This document shows positions 52,516 to 59,733 of a stretch of DNA of 64,000 nt, piece after piece (position 1 is the stretch's first letter; every line of letters starts with the position of its first letter). This stretch comes from Palaeococcus ferrophilus DSM 13482 (GTDB lineage: Archaea > Methanobacteriota_B > Thermococci > Thermococcales > Thermococcaceae). The position numbers and the translations under genes are program-made. The notes beneath the pieces are model-generated. The model was not told the origin of the DNA. It did not search any database and saw only the letters and a program-made list of their open reading frames with translations. The DNA lies in contig NZ_LANF01000009.1 of assembly GCF_000966265.1 (NCBI RefSeq), forward strand, positions 124,001 through 188,000, read 5' to 3'.

Positions 52516-53181
52516 ATGGCAAGAAGAGGAGCCCCGAAGAGGCGCAAGGAACCCGTGGAGGAATGGCTCATCAGGTTAGAAGTCAGTTATGCCCGCAAGT
52601 TCGACGAGATGAGGGGCTCCCGCTCGAGGCCAGAGTTTCTGAAGAACCTTCTCGATGCAGCAACAATCGGAAATGTTGCCATGGTCCTCCGCGAGCGCGA
52701 TGAGTACAAGGCCGAGGCTGAGAAATGGCGGAAAGCCTACGAGACATCTGAATCAAAGAACCTCCGTCTCGAGCAAGAGGTTGAGAAGCTCCGCCTCATC
52801 AAACAGGTTCTCGAAGAAGAGAACCGCCAGCTCAAGGCGGAGAACGCGGAGCTGAGGAAGCAGCTGAAGATGAGTGCTCGCGAGCGCCGTGCTGAGGACT
52901 TCAAGCAGGAGCTCTACGAGGTCATTGACCGTTACGGCAGGAACGGCAGGATAAAGATGGTTGATCTCCTGAAGCGGCTTGGCTATTCTTCCGACCTCAT
53001 GAAGCGCGCAAAGACCCTCCTCGAGGAGTGGTTCGTGGAGGAGGACAATGTGCTCGTCTCGCAGGACCTTGGCCTCGTGGTGGAGAAGGATCCCCACTTT
53101 GGTGAGCTTGCTTGGGTGGTGAAGCGTATCGACTCCTTTCGTTCCCCAAAAGGAGTGATGGGGGTTGTGGCAGATGTCTGA
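52516..53181 (+). CDS. RHH, coiled-coil and winged-helix protein
   Basis: A 221-aa protein. The N-terminus (VEEWLIRLEVSYARKFDEMRG, SRPEFLKNLLDAA) resembles a ribbon-helix-helix unit. Residues about 60-120 are a strong coiled coil with a leucine heptad (LEQEVEKLRLIKQVLEEENRQL, then LKAENAELRKQLK). Residues about 130-215 look like a winged helix (YGRNGRIKMVDLLKRLGYSSDLMKRAKTLLEEWFV). Three basic nucleic-acid-binding elements suggest a DNA-organising or replication-initiation protein of the element. ATG two bases after the previous stop. Confidence 0.65.
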   Translation: MARRGAPKRRKEPVEEWLIRLEVSYARKFDEMRGSRSRPEFLKNLLDAATIGNVAMVLRERDEYKAEAEKWRKAYETSESKNLRLEQEVEKLRLIKQVLEEENRQLKAENAELRKQLKMSARERRAEDFKQELYEVIDRYGRNGRIKMVDLLKRLGYSSDLMKRAKTLLEEWFVEEDNVLVSQDLGLVVEKDPHFGELAWVVKRIDSFRSPKGVMGVVADV

Positions 53182-53311
53182 GCCTGGCTATTTGGAGGAG
53201 TTGTTGGAGATGCTGGAGAGTCCAGACGAGGAAGAGCGTTGGCTGGCTATGGGGTTGCTTGACGACCTCGAAGAGGATCTGTTCATAGAGCGGAGTTGGA
53301 GGGGTATTTGA
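53174..53311 (+). CDS. Very small acidic protein
   Basis: A 45-aa ORF with about 14 Glu/Asp (EPGYLEELLEMLESPDEEERW, GLLDDLEEDL), overlapping both neighbours. Very acidic small proteins on mobile elements sometimes mimic DNA, as in anti-restriction proteins; this is only a possibility here. Position within tightly coupled genes supports it as coding. Confidence 0.5.
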   Translation: MSEPGYLEELLEMLESPDEEERWLAMGLLDDLEEDLFIERSWRGI

Positions 53312-53547
53312 TGACCGCCGAGGCAGAGTTTTGGAGTTTCGTCGCTCGGGAGCGGGCGGCGTCCATGGAGCAGCCCGCGGAAGTCCCCACTTTGCTCGAG
53401 TACATCGAGCGCGAGCTCCGCGTGGCCCGCGATACCGCATTCCGCCTGACCGTCAGCAGGGCGAAGGGCGCGGAGTACTGGACGGGCTACGCGGACGCGC
53501 TTGAGGACTTGATGAAGAAGATTGAGAGAAGGGAGGTGAGGGCATGA
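53311..53547 (+). CDS. Small helical protein of unknown function
   Basis: A 78-aa soluble, helical protein (FWSFVARERAASMEQPAEV, EYIERELRVARDTAFRLTVSR). ATG 53311 overlaps the previous stop (TGATG); an upstream TTG is unlikely. High GC and codon pattern typical of the element. No family recognised. Confidence 0.55.
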   Translation: MTAEAEFWSFVARERAASMEQPAEVPTLLEYIERELRVARDTAFRLTVSRAKGAEYWTGYADALEDLMKKIERREVRA

Positions 53548-53726
53548 AGTGGAAGGTACGTGTTGCAGGGTATAAGGACTGGCATATTCGTCCTCTCGGA
53601 GGGCTTGGAGTTGTAGAAGGAGAGGAAGTGCAGGAAGTCATAGAAGTAGAGGCTGAAGACCGCTTTGAGGCGGCAGAGCTTGCAGAGAAGGAGTTCGAGA
53701 AGAAGGTTACTTTTTCGATGAGGTAG
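53544..53726 (+). CDS. Small protein, paralog pair member 1
   Basis: A 60-aa protein (MKWKVRVAGYKDW at the start, FEAAELAEKEFEKKVTF at the end) with a strand-helix pattern, similar to the next gene (MRWKVYFQYDAGDY, AEEAVERVKRKLREEFG). ATG 53544 overlaps the previous stop (ATGA). A single beta-alpha-beta unit; function unknown. Confidence 0.55.
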   Translation: MKWKVRVAGYKDWHIRPLGGLGVVEGEEVQEVIEVEAEDRFEAAELAEKEFEKKVTFSMR

Positions 53727-53757
53727 TGTGGGCGGAGCCGGTGGAGGAGGGTCGCCC

Positions 53758-53937
53758 ATGAGGTGGAAGGTGTATTTTCAGTACGATGCGGGGGACTATA
53801 TTGCAAAAGGGTGGTTTGCCCCCCGTGCAGAGAGGGCAGAAGAGGCTGTTGAGAGGGTCAAGAGAAAGCTGAGAGAGGAGTTTGGGATTGAAAAGCCCCT
53901 GATAACAAAAGTGCGCCCTGTGGGGGGTCGCTCATGA
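53758..53937 (+). CDS. Small protein, paralog pair member 2
   Basis: A 59-aa protein related to the preceding one: both start with a basic M-R/K-W-K-V strand and continue into an amphipathic helix. ATG 53758 is chosen because GGAGGAGGG is right upstream. Overlaps the next gene by four bases. Confidence 0.55.
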   Translation: MRWKVYFQYDAGDYIAKGWFAPRAERAEEAVERVKRKLREEFGIEKPLITKVRPVGGRS

Positions 53938-54425
53938 GCGAGGCGGCAGTCCAGGCGAAGTCTTTCCACGGCTATGATTTCCCCCTCTCAGCTTTTCCAA
54001 ACCAGCCGCGTTTCCTACCGCCGGAGGAGTGGCATGAGGTCACGAGGGAGGCGAGGGTGGAGCTTGAACCGCCGCTTGAGCTCGCAGAGTGGGATGACTC
54101 TATACCAGTTGTCTTCAAGAGGTACCGCGGCATGCGCCCGCCTGCGGAGCTTGCCGAGTGGATTGGGAAGCGGAAGAAAAAGCTCGTCTTCCGTTATGGC
54201 CCAAGCAAGGAGTTCCACCGCTACAATACCCTCCGCTATGCAATGCAGTGGAACTTTTACGCGGGTAGGATGGGGGACGCGCACCGGTTCGTGGTTCTCT
54301 TCGTCGAGTGGGTTCTCCCACGCGTGGGGTACTACTTCAGGAGCGTGGCGCGGGTGATGGTTGTGACTGTATCGCCCGAGGAGGTACACACCAGGATTGT
54401 CGCAGGGGGTGAGTTCCCGTGGTGA
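53934..54425 (+). CDS. Unknown basic protein in the dpdA-like operon
   Basis: A 163-aa protein, unrecognised. Proline- and aromatic-rich N-terminal half (FHGYDFPLSAFPNQPRFLPPEEW, LAEWDDSIPVVFKRYRGMRPP), and a more hydrophobic end (DAHRFVVLFVEWVLPRVGYYF). Not clearly a membrane protein. ATG 53934 overlaps the previous stop, and the stop overlaps the GTG of the zinc-ribbon gene, so it is translated with them. Confidence 0.55.
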   Translation: MSEAAVQAKSFHGYDFPLSAFPNQPRFLPPEEWHEVTREARVELEPPLELAEWDDSIPVVFKRYRGMRPPAELAEWIGKRKKKLVFRYGPSKEFHRYNTLRYAMQWNFYAGRMGDAHRFVVLFVEWVLPRVGYYFRSVARVMVVTVSPEEVHTRIVAGGEFPW

Positions 54426-54592
54426 CTGATTTCGTGCCTGCCTCTGACCTCTATGTTCGCATGCGCTGCCCTCGTTGCGGGGCGGTGGTGAAGGGGAAGC
54501 GGGGCTCGCCCCTCTACTGCCGCCGTTGCGGCGCGCTCCTCGACATGGACGGGCATCTTATCATGGTGATCCACGAGGTGGAGGGGTTCTGA
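54422..54592 (+). CDS. Small zinc-ribbon protein
   Basis: A 56-aa protein with two CxxC knuckles, RCPRCG and YCRRCG, 12 residues apart, a classic zinc ribbon. GTG 54422 overlaps the previous stop, and TGATG joins it to the DpdA-like gene. Since the DpdA-like protein lacks the zinc site of classical tRNA-guanine transglycosylases, this small protein may supply a DNA- or RNA-binding part; that is a guess from position. Confidence 0.65.
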   Translation: MTDFVPASDLYVRMRCPRCGAVVKGKRGSPLYCRRCGALLDMDGHLIMVIHEVEGF

Positions 54593-55377
54593 TGGTCGAG
54601 CTGTTCTTTTTCGGCGTTGGCGAGGGATCATCAAGGAAAGCGATAGAAAGCTTTGCTCCTCGCAAGTTCAACGTCATGATCAATTACGCCAGCGCGGTCA
54701 AGCCGGTTCCAAAAAACGTCAACAAGCTCTTCATCGACAGTGGGGGCTATAGCTTCTTCTTCAAGCTCAGAGAGTATCCTGATCCGCACGAGAAGTATCT
54801 TGAATTCGTGCTGAAAAAGAACGCGGACTTCTTCGCGAACAGAGACTATCCATGCGAGCCAGAGGTTCTCCGCCAGACTTGCCGCACCGTCATGGAGAAC
54901 CAGCTCAAGACTATCGAGAATCAAATCGCAATACAGGATCTCATTGAGGATCAGTATCCTGAGCTGAAAGACCGCTTCGTCGCAGTGGTCCAGGGATGGA
55001 CGCTCGACGACTACCTGCGCATGCTCGATGAGATGAAAAGTCAGGGGCTTCTCACGAGGCTAATTGGTATTGGTTCAGTCTGCAGGCGTGGGCAGGAAAA
55101 ACAGATTCGGCGCATTATCACTGCTCTTCGTGCAGAGCTCCCGCGTAAGTACGGGCTACATGCTTTTGGGGTGAAGTTCAGCGCTCTGAAGTACAAAGAC
55201 GTGTGGGACGCGTTATACTCGGCAGATAGCCTCGCGTACAGGTATGGCATTGACAGAGTCAAGGATCCGCGGCCGATTCCAGAACAGATCAAAGAATCTC
55301 TTGCGAAGTGGATCAGCCGGCTTGATGCCCTCGCGACGACCCACTCAAATCAGCTGAGCCTCATGGAGGTGATATGA
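54592..55377 (+). CDS. DpdA-like deazapurine DNA transglycosylase (TGT fold)
   Basis: A 261-aa protein with the pattern of the DpdA/TGT superfamily, which swaps guanine for a 7-deazaguanine base. LFIDSGGYSFF (residues 46-56) equals the TGT DSGGFQ active-site motif, VVQGWTLDDYLRML (132-145) and LIGIGSVCRRG (157-167) are typical of phage and genomic-island DpdA, HAFGVK lies at 190-195, and YSADSLAYRY (209-218) holds the probable nucleophile Asp212. The C-terminal zinc site of tRNA enzymes is absent, which fits the DNA-acting branch. The precursor (preQ0 or a relative) could come from the host archaeosine pathway. ATG 54592 overlaps the zinc-ribbon stop; the next gene is a predicted nuclease. 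Confidence 0.78.
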   Translation: MVELFFFGVGEGSSRKAIESFAPRKFNVMINYASAVKPVPKNVNKLFIDSGGYSFFFKLREYPDPHEKYLEFVLKKNADFFANRDYPCEPEVLRQTCRTVMENQLKTIENQIAIQDLIEDQYPELKDRFVAVVQGWTLDDYLRMLDEMKSQGLLTRLIGIGSVCRRGQEKQIRRIITALRAELPRKYGLHAFGVKFSALKYKDVWDALYSADSLAYRYGIDRVKDPRPIPEQIKESLAKWISRLDALATTHSNQLSLMEVI

Positions 55378-55916
55378 TGGCCTCACGGACTGCTTTCGTC
55401 TATGATTCCTCTCTTCCTCTCCACCAGCTTGAGACGTTCTTCATTCGCCACAGCAAGGACGTCTTCAACCGGCTGGAGTTCAGCCGCGCCCTCGAAGCGG
55501 CCAGGGCGCTCTCTGATCAAAAGCACTTCGTGAAGGTCATGGACATTGACGCGCTCGTGGTCGTGGATAACGTCATCAGGGCGGGCTTTGAGATCAAGAC
55601 GCTCCGGGAGAGCGTGGTGAACTACCGCGACGCTAACGGGTGGTATGTGAAGGTGAACGGCACTCAGTACAAGACTTACATGGATTTCGTAGCAAAGACG
55701 GGCATTGATGTCTATTACCTCATTCGCGTGCAGGGCTGGAGTGGGGTTTATTTCTACTTGTGGAGCGTCAAGCGGGCGCCGGTTCGCTTTGAGTGGCTTG
55801 GGAGCAGGGAGCACGAGACTTATGACTACTATGCTCTCATCAGGCGGGAGAAGGTGGCGAAGCTCGATGAGGAAGAGCTCGCGAAAACACTCAGAGACAT
55901 TCTACTCGGGAGGTGA
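55377..55916 (+). CDS. Predicted PD-(D/E)XK nuclease next to the DpdA-like gene
   Basis: A 179-aa protein. FVKVMDIDALVVVDNVIRAGFEIKTLRESV fits the PD-(D/E)XK core: Asp56/Asp58, then Glu72-Ile-Lys74 (E-x-K) after a hydrophobic strand. VYYLIRVQGWSGVYFYLWSV follows as the usual next strands. It could be a restriction-type enzyme cutting unmodified DNA, a Holliday-junction resolvase, or a repair nuclease. ATG 55377 has GGAGGTGAT upstream; it overlaps the DpdA-like stop by one base. Direct coupling supports a joint role with DNA modification. Confidence 0.62.
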   Translation: MASRTAFVYDSSLPLHQLETFFIRHSKDVFNRLEFSRALEAARALSDQKHFVKVMDIDALVVVDNVIRAGFEIKTLRESVVNYRDANGWYVKVNGTQYKTYMDFVAKTGIDVYYLIRVQGWSGVYFYLWSVKRAPVRFEWLGSREHETYDYYALIRREKVAKLDEEELAKTLRDILLGR

Positions 55917-55923
55917 CGGGGCG

Positions 55924-56135
55924 ATGACTCTTAATTTTCATACGAAAGTTAACAGCGATAATAACAGCATCGCGTTATTATCATTTTTCCCAAACTATCT
56001 TTCGCCGACAATCAAGGGTATTCGCCGGAAAACCGGGGATAATATACACCACCCGTACCTATTCCCCCCAACTCCCGAAGCGTCCTGGACGGTGAAAAAT
56101 ATGAATGTTGTAAACGAAATAATAGGGGTGGTATA
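55924..56135 (+). promoter_or_regulatory. Promoter/operator region with a 9-bp inverted repeat
   Basis: GATAATAAC (55957-55965), an 8-base spacer, and GTTATTATC (55974-55982) form a perfect inverted repeat. A TATA-like GATAATATAC lies near 56038-56047, in position to drive the gene at 56136. A 70-codon frame (ATG 55924 to 56136) crosses the region, but its composition (runs of Asn, Ile, Pro; no family) and the symmetric elements speak against coding. Probably the control site of the wHTH gene. Confidence 0.5.
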
Positions 56136-56489
56136 ATGCCACGCAAACGGAAGTTTCCCGACTATGTTTCGATCCGAGTTCCCGTATACCAACCGCCGAA
56201 CAGCGTTCTCGAACTCCTCTTCGATGGCAAGACTCTAGAGATAGCCAAGAGGGTCATCACATACCTCAAGCAGAACGGCGGCCTCTTCAAAGATGAGTAT
56301 CAGGAGGCCCTCGGCGTGGACGGTGCTGATAAGGTCATATACTTCAGAGTCATGAAGAAGCTCCTGGCCCTCGGCATGGTGAGGGAGGATGCTGGAGTGT
56401 ACAAGCTGGACGAGCGCTTCTCTGAAAGAATGGAAAACTTGGCCAAGATGTGGAAGTTCGAGATTGGCAAAGTCGCTGAGCTCTGGTGA
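56136..56489 (+). CDS. Winged-helix DNA-binding protein
   Basis: A 117-aa protein with a basic start (PRKRKFPDY) and a winged helix-turn-helix (LEIAKRVITYLKQNGGLFKDEYQEAL then DKVIYFRVMKKLLALGMVREDAGVYKL). It probably regulates the integrase gene directly downstream or its own promoter. ATG 56136 follows GGGGTGGTATA. Confidence 0.72.
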   Translation: MPRKRKFPDYVSIRVPVYQPPNSVLELLFDGKTLEIAKRVITYLKQNGGLFKDEYQEALGVDGADKVIYFRVMKKLLALGMVREDAGVYKLDERFSERMENLAKMWKFEIGKVAELW

Positions 56490-56547
56490 TGCCTCATGAC
56501 CGCAATGGCTATATCCAGTCCGCAGTTAGTATTTCAGTGTAGTCACA

Positions 56548-56566
56548 TGTGGCCACGTGTGGCCAC
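56548..56566. repeat. Two TGTGGCCAC direct repeats upstream of intN
   Basis: TGTGGCCAC at 56548-56556 and again at 56558-56566, one base apart (10-bp period, about one helical turn); each contains the palindrome GTGGCCAC. They lie 29 bases before intN ATG 56595 and overlap the expected promoter region, so they are probably an operator for a regulator on the element, perhaps the wHTH protein. Confidence 0.5.
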
Positions 56567-56594
56567 ACAATATTGGGCGGAGGAGGGCATTGAA

Positions 56595-56831
56595 ATGGCT
56601 AAAAGAAAGCCTAAAAGAGCACGTATACCAATCCATATTACGCTGAGTCCGCAGGTCATCGAACTCATGGATAAGGCCACTTATAACAGGAGCCGTTACA
56701 TAGAAGACGCCATTCTAATGAGGCTTTCACACGAGGGACGGTTTTTCAAAAGCGAAGGACAATTGTGGAGCCCCGGGCGGGATTTGAACCCGCGGCCTGC
56801 GGATTACAAGTCCGCCGCCCCGCCAGGCTAG
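56595..56831 (+). CDS. IntN, N-terminal part of the split integrase
   Basis: ATG 56595 follows GGAGGAGGG. The first 55 residues contain a basic start (AKRKPKRARIP) and a ribbon-helix-helix-like unit (IHITLSPQVIELMDKATYNRSRYIEDAIL). The att-encoded peptide WSPGRDLNPRPADYK comes next, ending at base 56810, and the frame then runs into the tRNA and stops at 56831. After excision residue 72 would be followed directly by the intC part. The fused 349-aa enzyme has an RHH domain before the recombinase, which may bind att or its own promoter. Confidence 0.85.
   Translation: MAKRKPKRARIPIHITLSPQVIELMDKATYNRSRYIEDAILMRLSHEGRFFKSEGQLWSPGRDLNPRPADYKSAAPPG
56761..56810. repeat. attR, 50-bp direct repeat within tRNA-Thr
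   Basis: Identical to attL (31282-31331). On this side it continues into the complete tRNA-Thr gene (5' half at 56811-56842), so the tRNA stays functional after integration. Confidence 0.95.
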
Positions 56832-56842
56832 GCTACCGGGGC
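56769..56842 (-). tRNA. tRNA-Thr (anticodon TGT), integration target
   Basis: A 74-nt tRNA. Acceptor GCCCCGG pairs with CCGGGGC; discriminator U as usual for archaeal tRNA-Thr; CCA encoded at 56766-56768. Anticodon arm CGGAC-TTGTAAT-CCG region gives loop CTTGTAA with anticodon TGT (ACA codon). T arm GCGGG-TTCAAAT-CCCGC. The 3' part is attR. Confidence 0.95.
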
Positions 56843-56886
56843 ACCCGATGAGAAAGAGAGGAGAAGCGTATATAAAATTTTCGCAG

Positions 56887-57750
56887 CTAAAGGTGCTCCT
56901 CCAGGAACTTCTTCACCCTGGCCTTCCACTCTCCGGGGCGGGAGTTGAGCGTCCTGACGTGGGCCGCATCCGTGACCCATAACTCCACTGTGGGGTTTAT
57001 CCTCCTGTTGCGCTCGTAGAACTCCCCCACTTCCTCAACCTTAACGAGCGGGTCCTTTTCTCCTGCTATGAGGAGGAGGGGCTTCCTGACCTTGTCGGCG
57101 TACTCTATCGGGTGGACTTCCTTTCCGCCGCTGAAGAGCTTCGTTAAGGGCTTAACGAAGATGTAGAGCCACTCCGGTAGTTTAGCGAAGTACTTCAAAC
57201 CGCGCGCCCCGGTCCTGTCGAGATTCATCGGCGGACTGTCAGCGACGCCGCAGCAGACCTCTGGAATTTCTGCAAGCGAGCGGATTGTCACCATAGCGCC
57301 CATCGAGAAGCCGATGAGTCCGATTTTGCTCGCTTTCTCTGGGTGGTTCTCCCCCAACCACCTAACGGCCGCCTTGATATCGAGCAGCTCCCTATCCCCC
57401 ACCGTCGTGTACTTACCCTCGCTCTTTCCGTGGGCGCGGAAGTCAAAGACGAGGACGTTGTAGCCCTCCTTCAGGAGGAACTCCACAGTCGGCTTCATGT
57501 AGAGCGAATACCACCTGCTCGCGGTGTAACCGTGGAGGGGTATGACGGTTTTATCGCTCCCGTTGTCAATCCACCAGCCGCTCAGCTTAAGGCCGTCTTC
57601 CGTTTCGAAGGTTACGTCCTCGTAGTCGAAGCCGAGGTCCTTCGGCGTCCACTCCTCGATCAACCTCGGGGGTTTCACCATCTTGTAGGCGACGAAGACA
57701 AGGAACGCGATAAAGACGAAGACTACAACCAGGATAACCTGCCATATCAT
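56887..57750 (-). CDS. Membrane-anchored alpha/beta hydrolase
   Basis: A 287-aa esterase/lysophospholipase-like enzyme. An N-terminal membrane segment (WQVILVVVFVFIAFLVFVAY) is followed by the alpha/beta hydrolase fold: oxyanion HGYTASR, nucleophile elbow GFSMG (Ser), acid in AGEKDPLV (Asp) and His in AAHVRTL. The active site probably faces the cytoplasm or outside depending on anchor orientation. Its start overlaps the stop of the HEPN gene by four bases, and it reads towards the tRNA. Substrate unknown. Confidence 0.85.
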   Translation of the reverse strand: MIWQVILVVVFVFIAFLVFVAYKMVKPPRLIEEWTPKDLGFDYEDVTFETEDGLKLSGWWIDNGSDKTVIPLHGYTASRWYSLYMKPTVEFLLKEGYNVLVFDFRAHGKSEGKYTTVGDRELLDIKAAVRWLGENHPEKASKIGLIGFSMGAMVTIRSLAEIPEVCCGVADSPPMNLDRTGARGLKYFAKLPEWLYIFVKPLTKLFSGGKEVHPIEYADKVRKPLLLIAGEKDPLVKVEEVGEFYERNRRINPTVELWVTDAAHVRTLNSRPGEWKARVKKFLEEHL

Positions 57751-58094
57751 TCTTCTCCCTCCAACTCCTTTAAGATTTCCTTAAATCTCCCCTCAAGGGG
57801 AGGGAGGTCTTTAACAATGGTTACCCACACAATCTCCGGGTTGATTCCAAAATATCCGTGGATGACCCTGTCCCGCATCGCGGCCATTGCCCTCCAGGGT
57901 ACGTCAGGATACTTCTCCCGTATCTCCTTGGGAACACCCTTGGAAGCTTCACCTATGATTTCGATGCACCTGAGAACCGCATATATCGTCTTTTCATCTT
58001 TCACGAAATCTTGGAGGCTCATTCCTTCTGTAAACTCCCTAGCCTTTCTGATGTTTTCCAGTATGTCACGGATATAGAGGCGGTAGTCCCTCAT
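57747..58094 (-). CDS. HEPN toxin, HepT-like (DUF86)
   Basis: A 115-aa HepT-family protein. The RX4HXY motif, RDRVIHGY, marks the HEPN ribonuclease site; the helical frame (RLYIRDILENIRKAREFTEG, CIEIIGEASKGVPKEIREKYP) is typical. In known pairs MntA AMPylates or otherwise blocks HepT, so this is a type VII toxin-antitoxin module. It overlaps the partner gene by four bases. Confidence 0.9.
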   Translation of the reverse strand: MRDYRLYIRDILENIRKAREFTEGMSLQDFVKDEKTIYAVLRCIEIIGEASKGVPKEIREKYPDVPWRAMAAMRDRVIHGYFGINPEIVWVTIVKDLPPLEGRFKEILKELEGEE

Positions 58095-58384
58095 ATCTTA
58101 ATGGCCTCCTTTGAAACGCTCTCCCAGAGCTCTTTTCTGAGTGACTTTTTTGGTATAAGATCAACTTTTACTCCAAGAAGGTCTGAAAGTTCCGTCTGAA
58201 GTTTTGCGATCGTGAGGAGTCCAACTGGCTCTTTGAACTCCACGAGGATATCAACGTCGCTGGATTCTCCTGCCTCCTCCCTAGCGTAGGAACCAAAGAT
58301 CTCAATATCAATGACACCATATTTTTCTTCAAGCTCTCTCCTGTGATCCTTTAATATTGAGATGATTTCGGGGAGGGCTTTCAT
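58091..58384 (-). CDS. MNT-type minimal nucleotidyltransferase antitoxin
   Basis: A 97-aa nucleotidyltransferase. GSYAREEAGESSDVDILVEF contains the GSx10DxD active site, with both Asp kept, so it should be catalytically active. It is the cognate partner of the HEPN protein encoded directly after it. ATG 58384 follows TTGGTGAGACC; a further upstream in-frame start is less likely. Confidence 0.9.
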   Translation of the reverse strand: MKALPEIISILKDHRRELEEKYGVIDIEIFGSYAREEAGESSDVDILVEFKEPVGLLTIAKLQTELSDLLGVKVDLIPKKSLRKELWESVSKEAIKI

Positions 58385-58415
58385 AGGTCTCACCAAAAAA
58401 GATGGAAAAAATAAT

Positions 58416-59675
58416 TTATTTAACCTTTCTCACCTCGAGCTCCCTCATGCTCCATATCAGGGGCATCGCGAGGAACACAAGGATTGCCCCCACTGGGAAG
58501 AGGATGCGGTAGTTGCCGCCCGCGAGGTCAACTATGGCCCCACCGATAGTACCCGCCAGCAGAACGGGGATTGACTTGGTGGCCTCGTAGACACCGTAGT
58601 ACCTGCCCGTAAAGGCCTCCCTCTCAAACCTGGTGAGGAGGTCACCCACCACGGGGTAAGAGGCCGCTATGAGGGCCCCCCATCCAATTCCGGCTATGAG
58701 GAGTGCCGCGTAGATTTGTCCCTCCGTGTGGATGAACCACCCCCACAGGAGGGGGAGGGCGAAGATAAAACCGCCCAGGATTATGCTGAGCCTCCTTCCC
58801 ACCTTATCGTAGATGTAGCCTCCGGGGAGTGAACCTATGAGGACGGCAACGTTGAAGAGGGCCATGAGGTAAAGGCCCATCGAGGTCACCGCGTCAATGT
58901 TCTCAGGGGTTGCGCTGCCCTTCAGGATGAACGCTATAATACCATAAAGGAATATGGCTATGAACTCGAAGCTCATCCACCACAGGATCTGGGCCGTGTA
59001 GAACTTCAGGAAGTCCCGCGTGGTGAATATGCTCCTAACGTACTCCCCAAGGGTCTCGTTTTCCTCTATCTCCGGTGCTTCCGGCTCTCTGACCCTGTAA
59101 TACACGAAGGCCGCCGCAAGGAATAGGAATAGCGCCGTGAGTCCGAAGGGGCCGATGTAGTCCTTCCCGTACTTCGCGACGAGGAAGCCCCCAAGACCGA
59201 AGAGGAAGAGGTTGCCCGCCCATTCGAGGAGCGTTATAACTCCGCTGGCCTTTCCGCGCTGGCCGCTTTCAACGGTATCGGGCATCAGGGCCCTGAACTG
59301 CGCGGTGTAGAGGTGGAGCGAGAAGTAAAGGAAGCCAAGGGCAAGAGCAAAGCCCCAGAGGGGGGCGCCCATCCTGTAGGAAGTCCATATCATGAGCGTC
59401 GCAAGGGCCGCGAGTATTCCGCCCAGGAAAATGAAGGGCCTCCTTCTGCCGTGGCGTGATTTTATGGTGTCGCTGTAGTACCCGAGGAGCGGCGGGACCA
59501 GTAAGCCTATAAAGCCCTCGAGGGCCAGAATACTTCCCTTAACAAAGGCGGAACTGGTGTAGTCGGAGAGCAGCGGGAAGGAGAACCCCTTGTTGAGGGC
59601 CCATCCCATGCTCCTGCTAAATCCGAGGATTGCCAGACCGAGAACGACACCCCAGTTGAATCCCTTTCTCTCCAT
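58416..59675 (-). CDS. MFS transporter
   Basis: A 419-aa protein with 12 hydrophobic segments and the MFS loop motifs GYYSDTIKSRHGRRRPFI (between segments 2 and 3) and YDKVGRRLSIILGG (between 8 and 9). Closest in pattern to the SLC45/GPH-like sugar transporters. ATG 59675 is chosen for GGGGGTGAAACA upstream; the open frame extends further but overlaps the neighbouring gene. It is coupled in tandem with a second MFS protein that differs in sequence. Substrate unknown. Confidence 0.85.
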   Translation of the reverse strand: MERKGFNWGVVLGLAILGFSRSMGWALNKGFSFPLLSDYTSSAFVKGSILALEGFIGLLVPPLLGYYSDTIKSRHGRRRPFIFLGGILAALATLMIWTSYRMGAPLWGFALALGFLYFSLHLYTAQFRALMPDTVESGQRGKASGVITLLEWAGNLFLFGLGGFLVAKYGKDYIGPFGLTALFLFLAAAFVYYRVREPEAPEIEENETLGEYVRSIFTTRDFLKFYTAQILWWMSFEFIAIFLYGIIAFILKGSATPENIDAVTSMGLYLMALFNVAVLIGSLPGGYIYDKVGRRLSIILGGFIFALPLLWGWFIHTEGQIYAALLIAGIGWGALIAASYPVVGDLLTRFEREAFTGRYYGVYEATKSIPVLLAGTIGGAIVDLAGGNYRILFPVGAILVFLAMPLIWSMRELEVRKVK

Positions 59676-59733
59676 TGTTTCACCCCCATTTTCGAGCCGT
59701 TGATTTTCAGGGTAAATCAAAGAAGGGAGGGGC

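Larger units (their letters stand above)
31282..56810 (+). mobile_element. Integrated 25.5-kb plasmid/virus-like element at tRNA-Thr (pT26-2/TKV1-like)
   Basis: A block of about 40 mostly plus-strand, tightly packed genes bounded by a perfect 50-bp direct repeat. The right repeat contains the 3' end of an intact tRNA-Thr; the left repeat is only that fragment. Both repeats are read in the same frame inside an integrase gene split in two (intN right, intC left), the hallmark of SSV-type integration. The circle would be 25,479 bp (56761 minus 31282). The mix of secreted/membrane genes, a P-loop ATPase and small DNA-binding proteins resembles pT26-2, TKV1, TGV1 and PHV1 of Thermococcales; this link is by architecture and recollection, not by search. 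No capsid gene and no recognised replicase were seen. Confidence 0.9.

Noticed and set aside
55924-56136. 70-codon ORF before the wHTH gene
   Set aside because: It overlaps a perfect inverted repeat and a TATA-like box, has low-complexity composition and no recognised motif.
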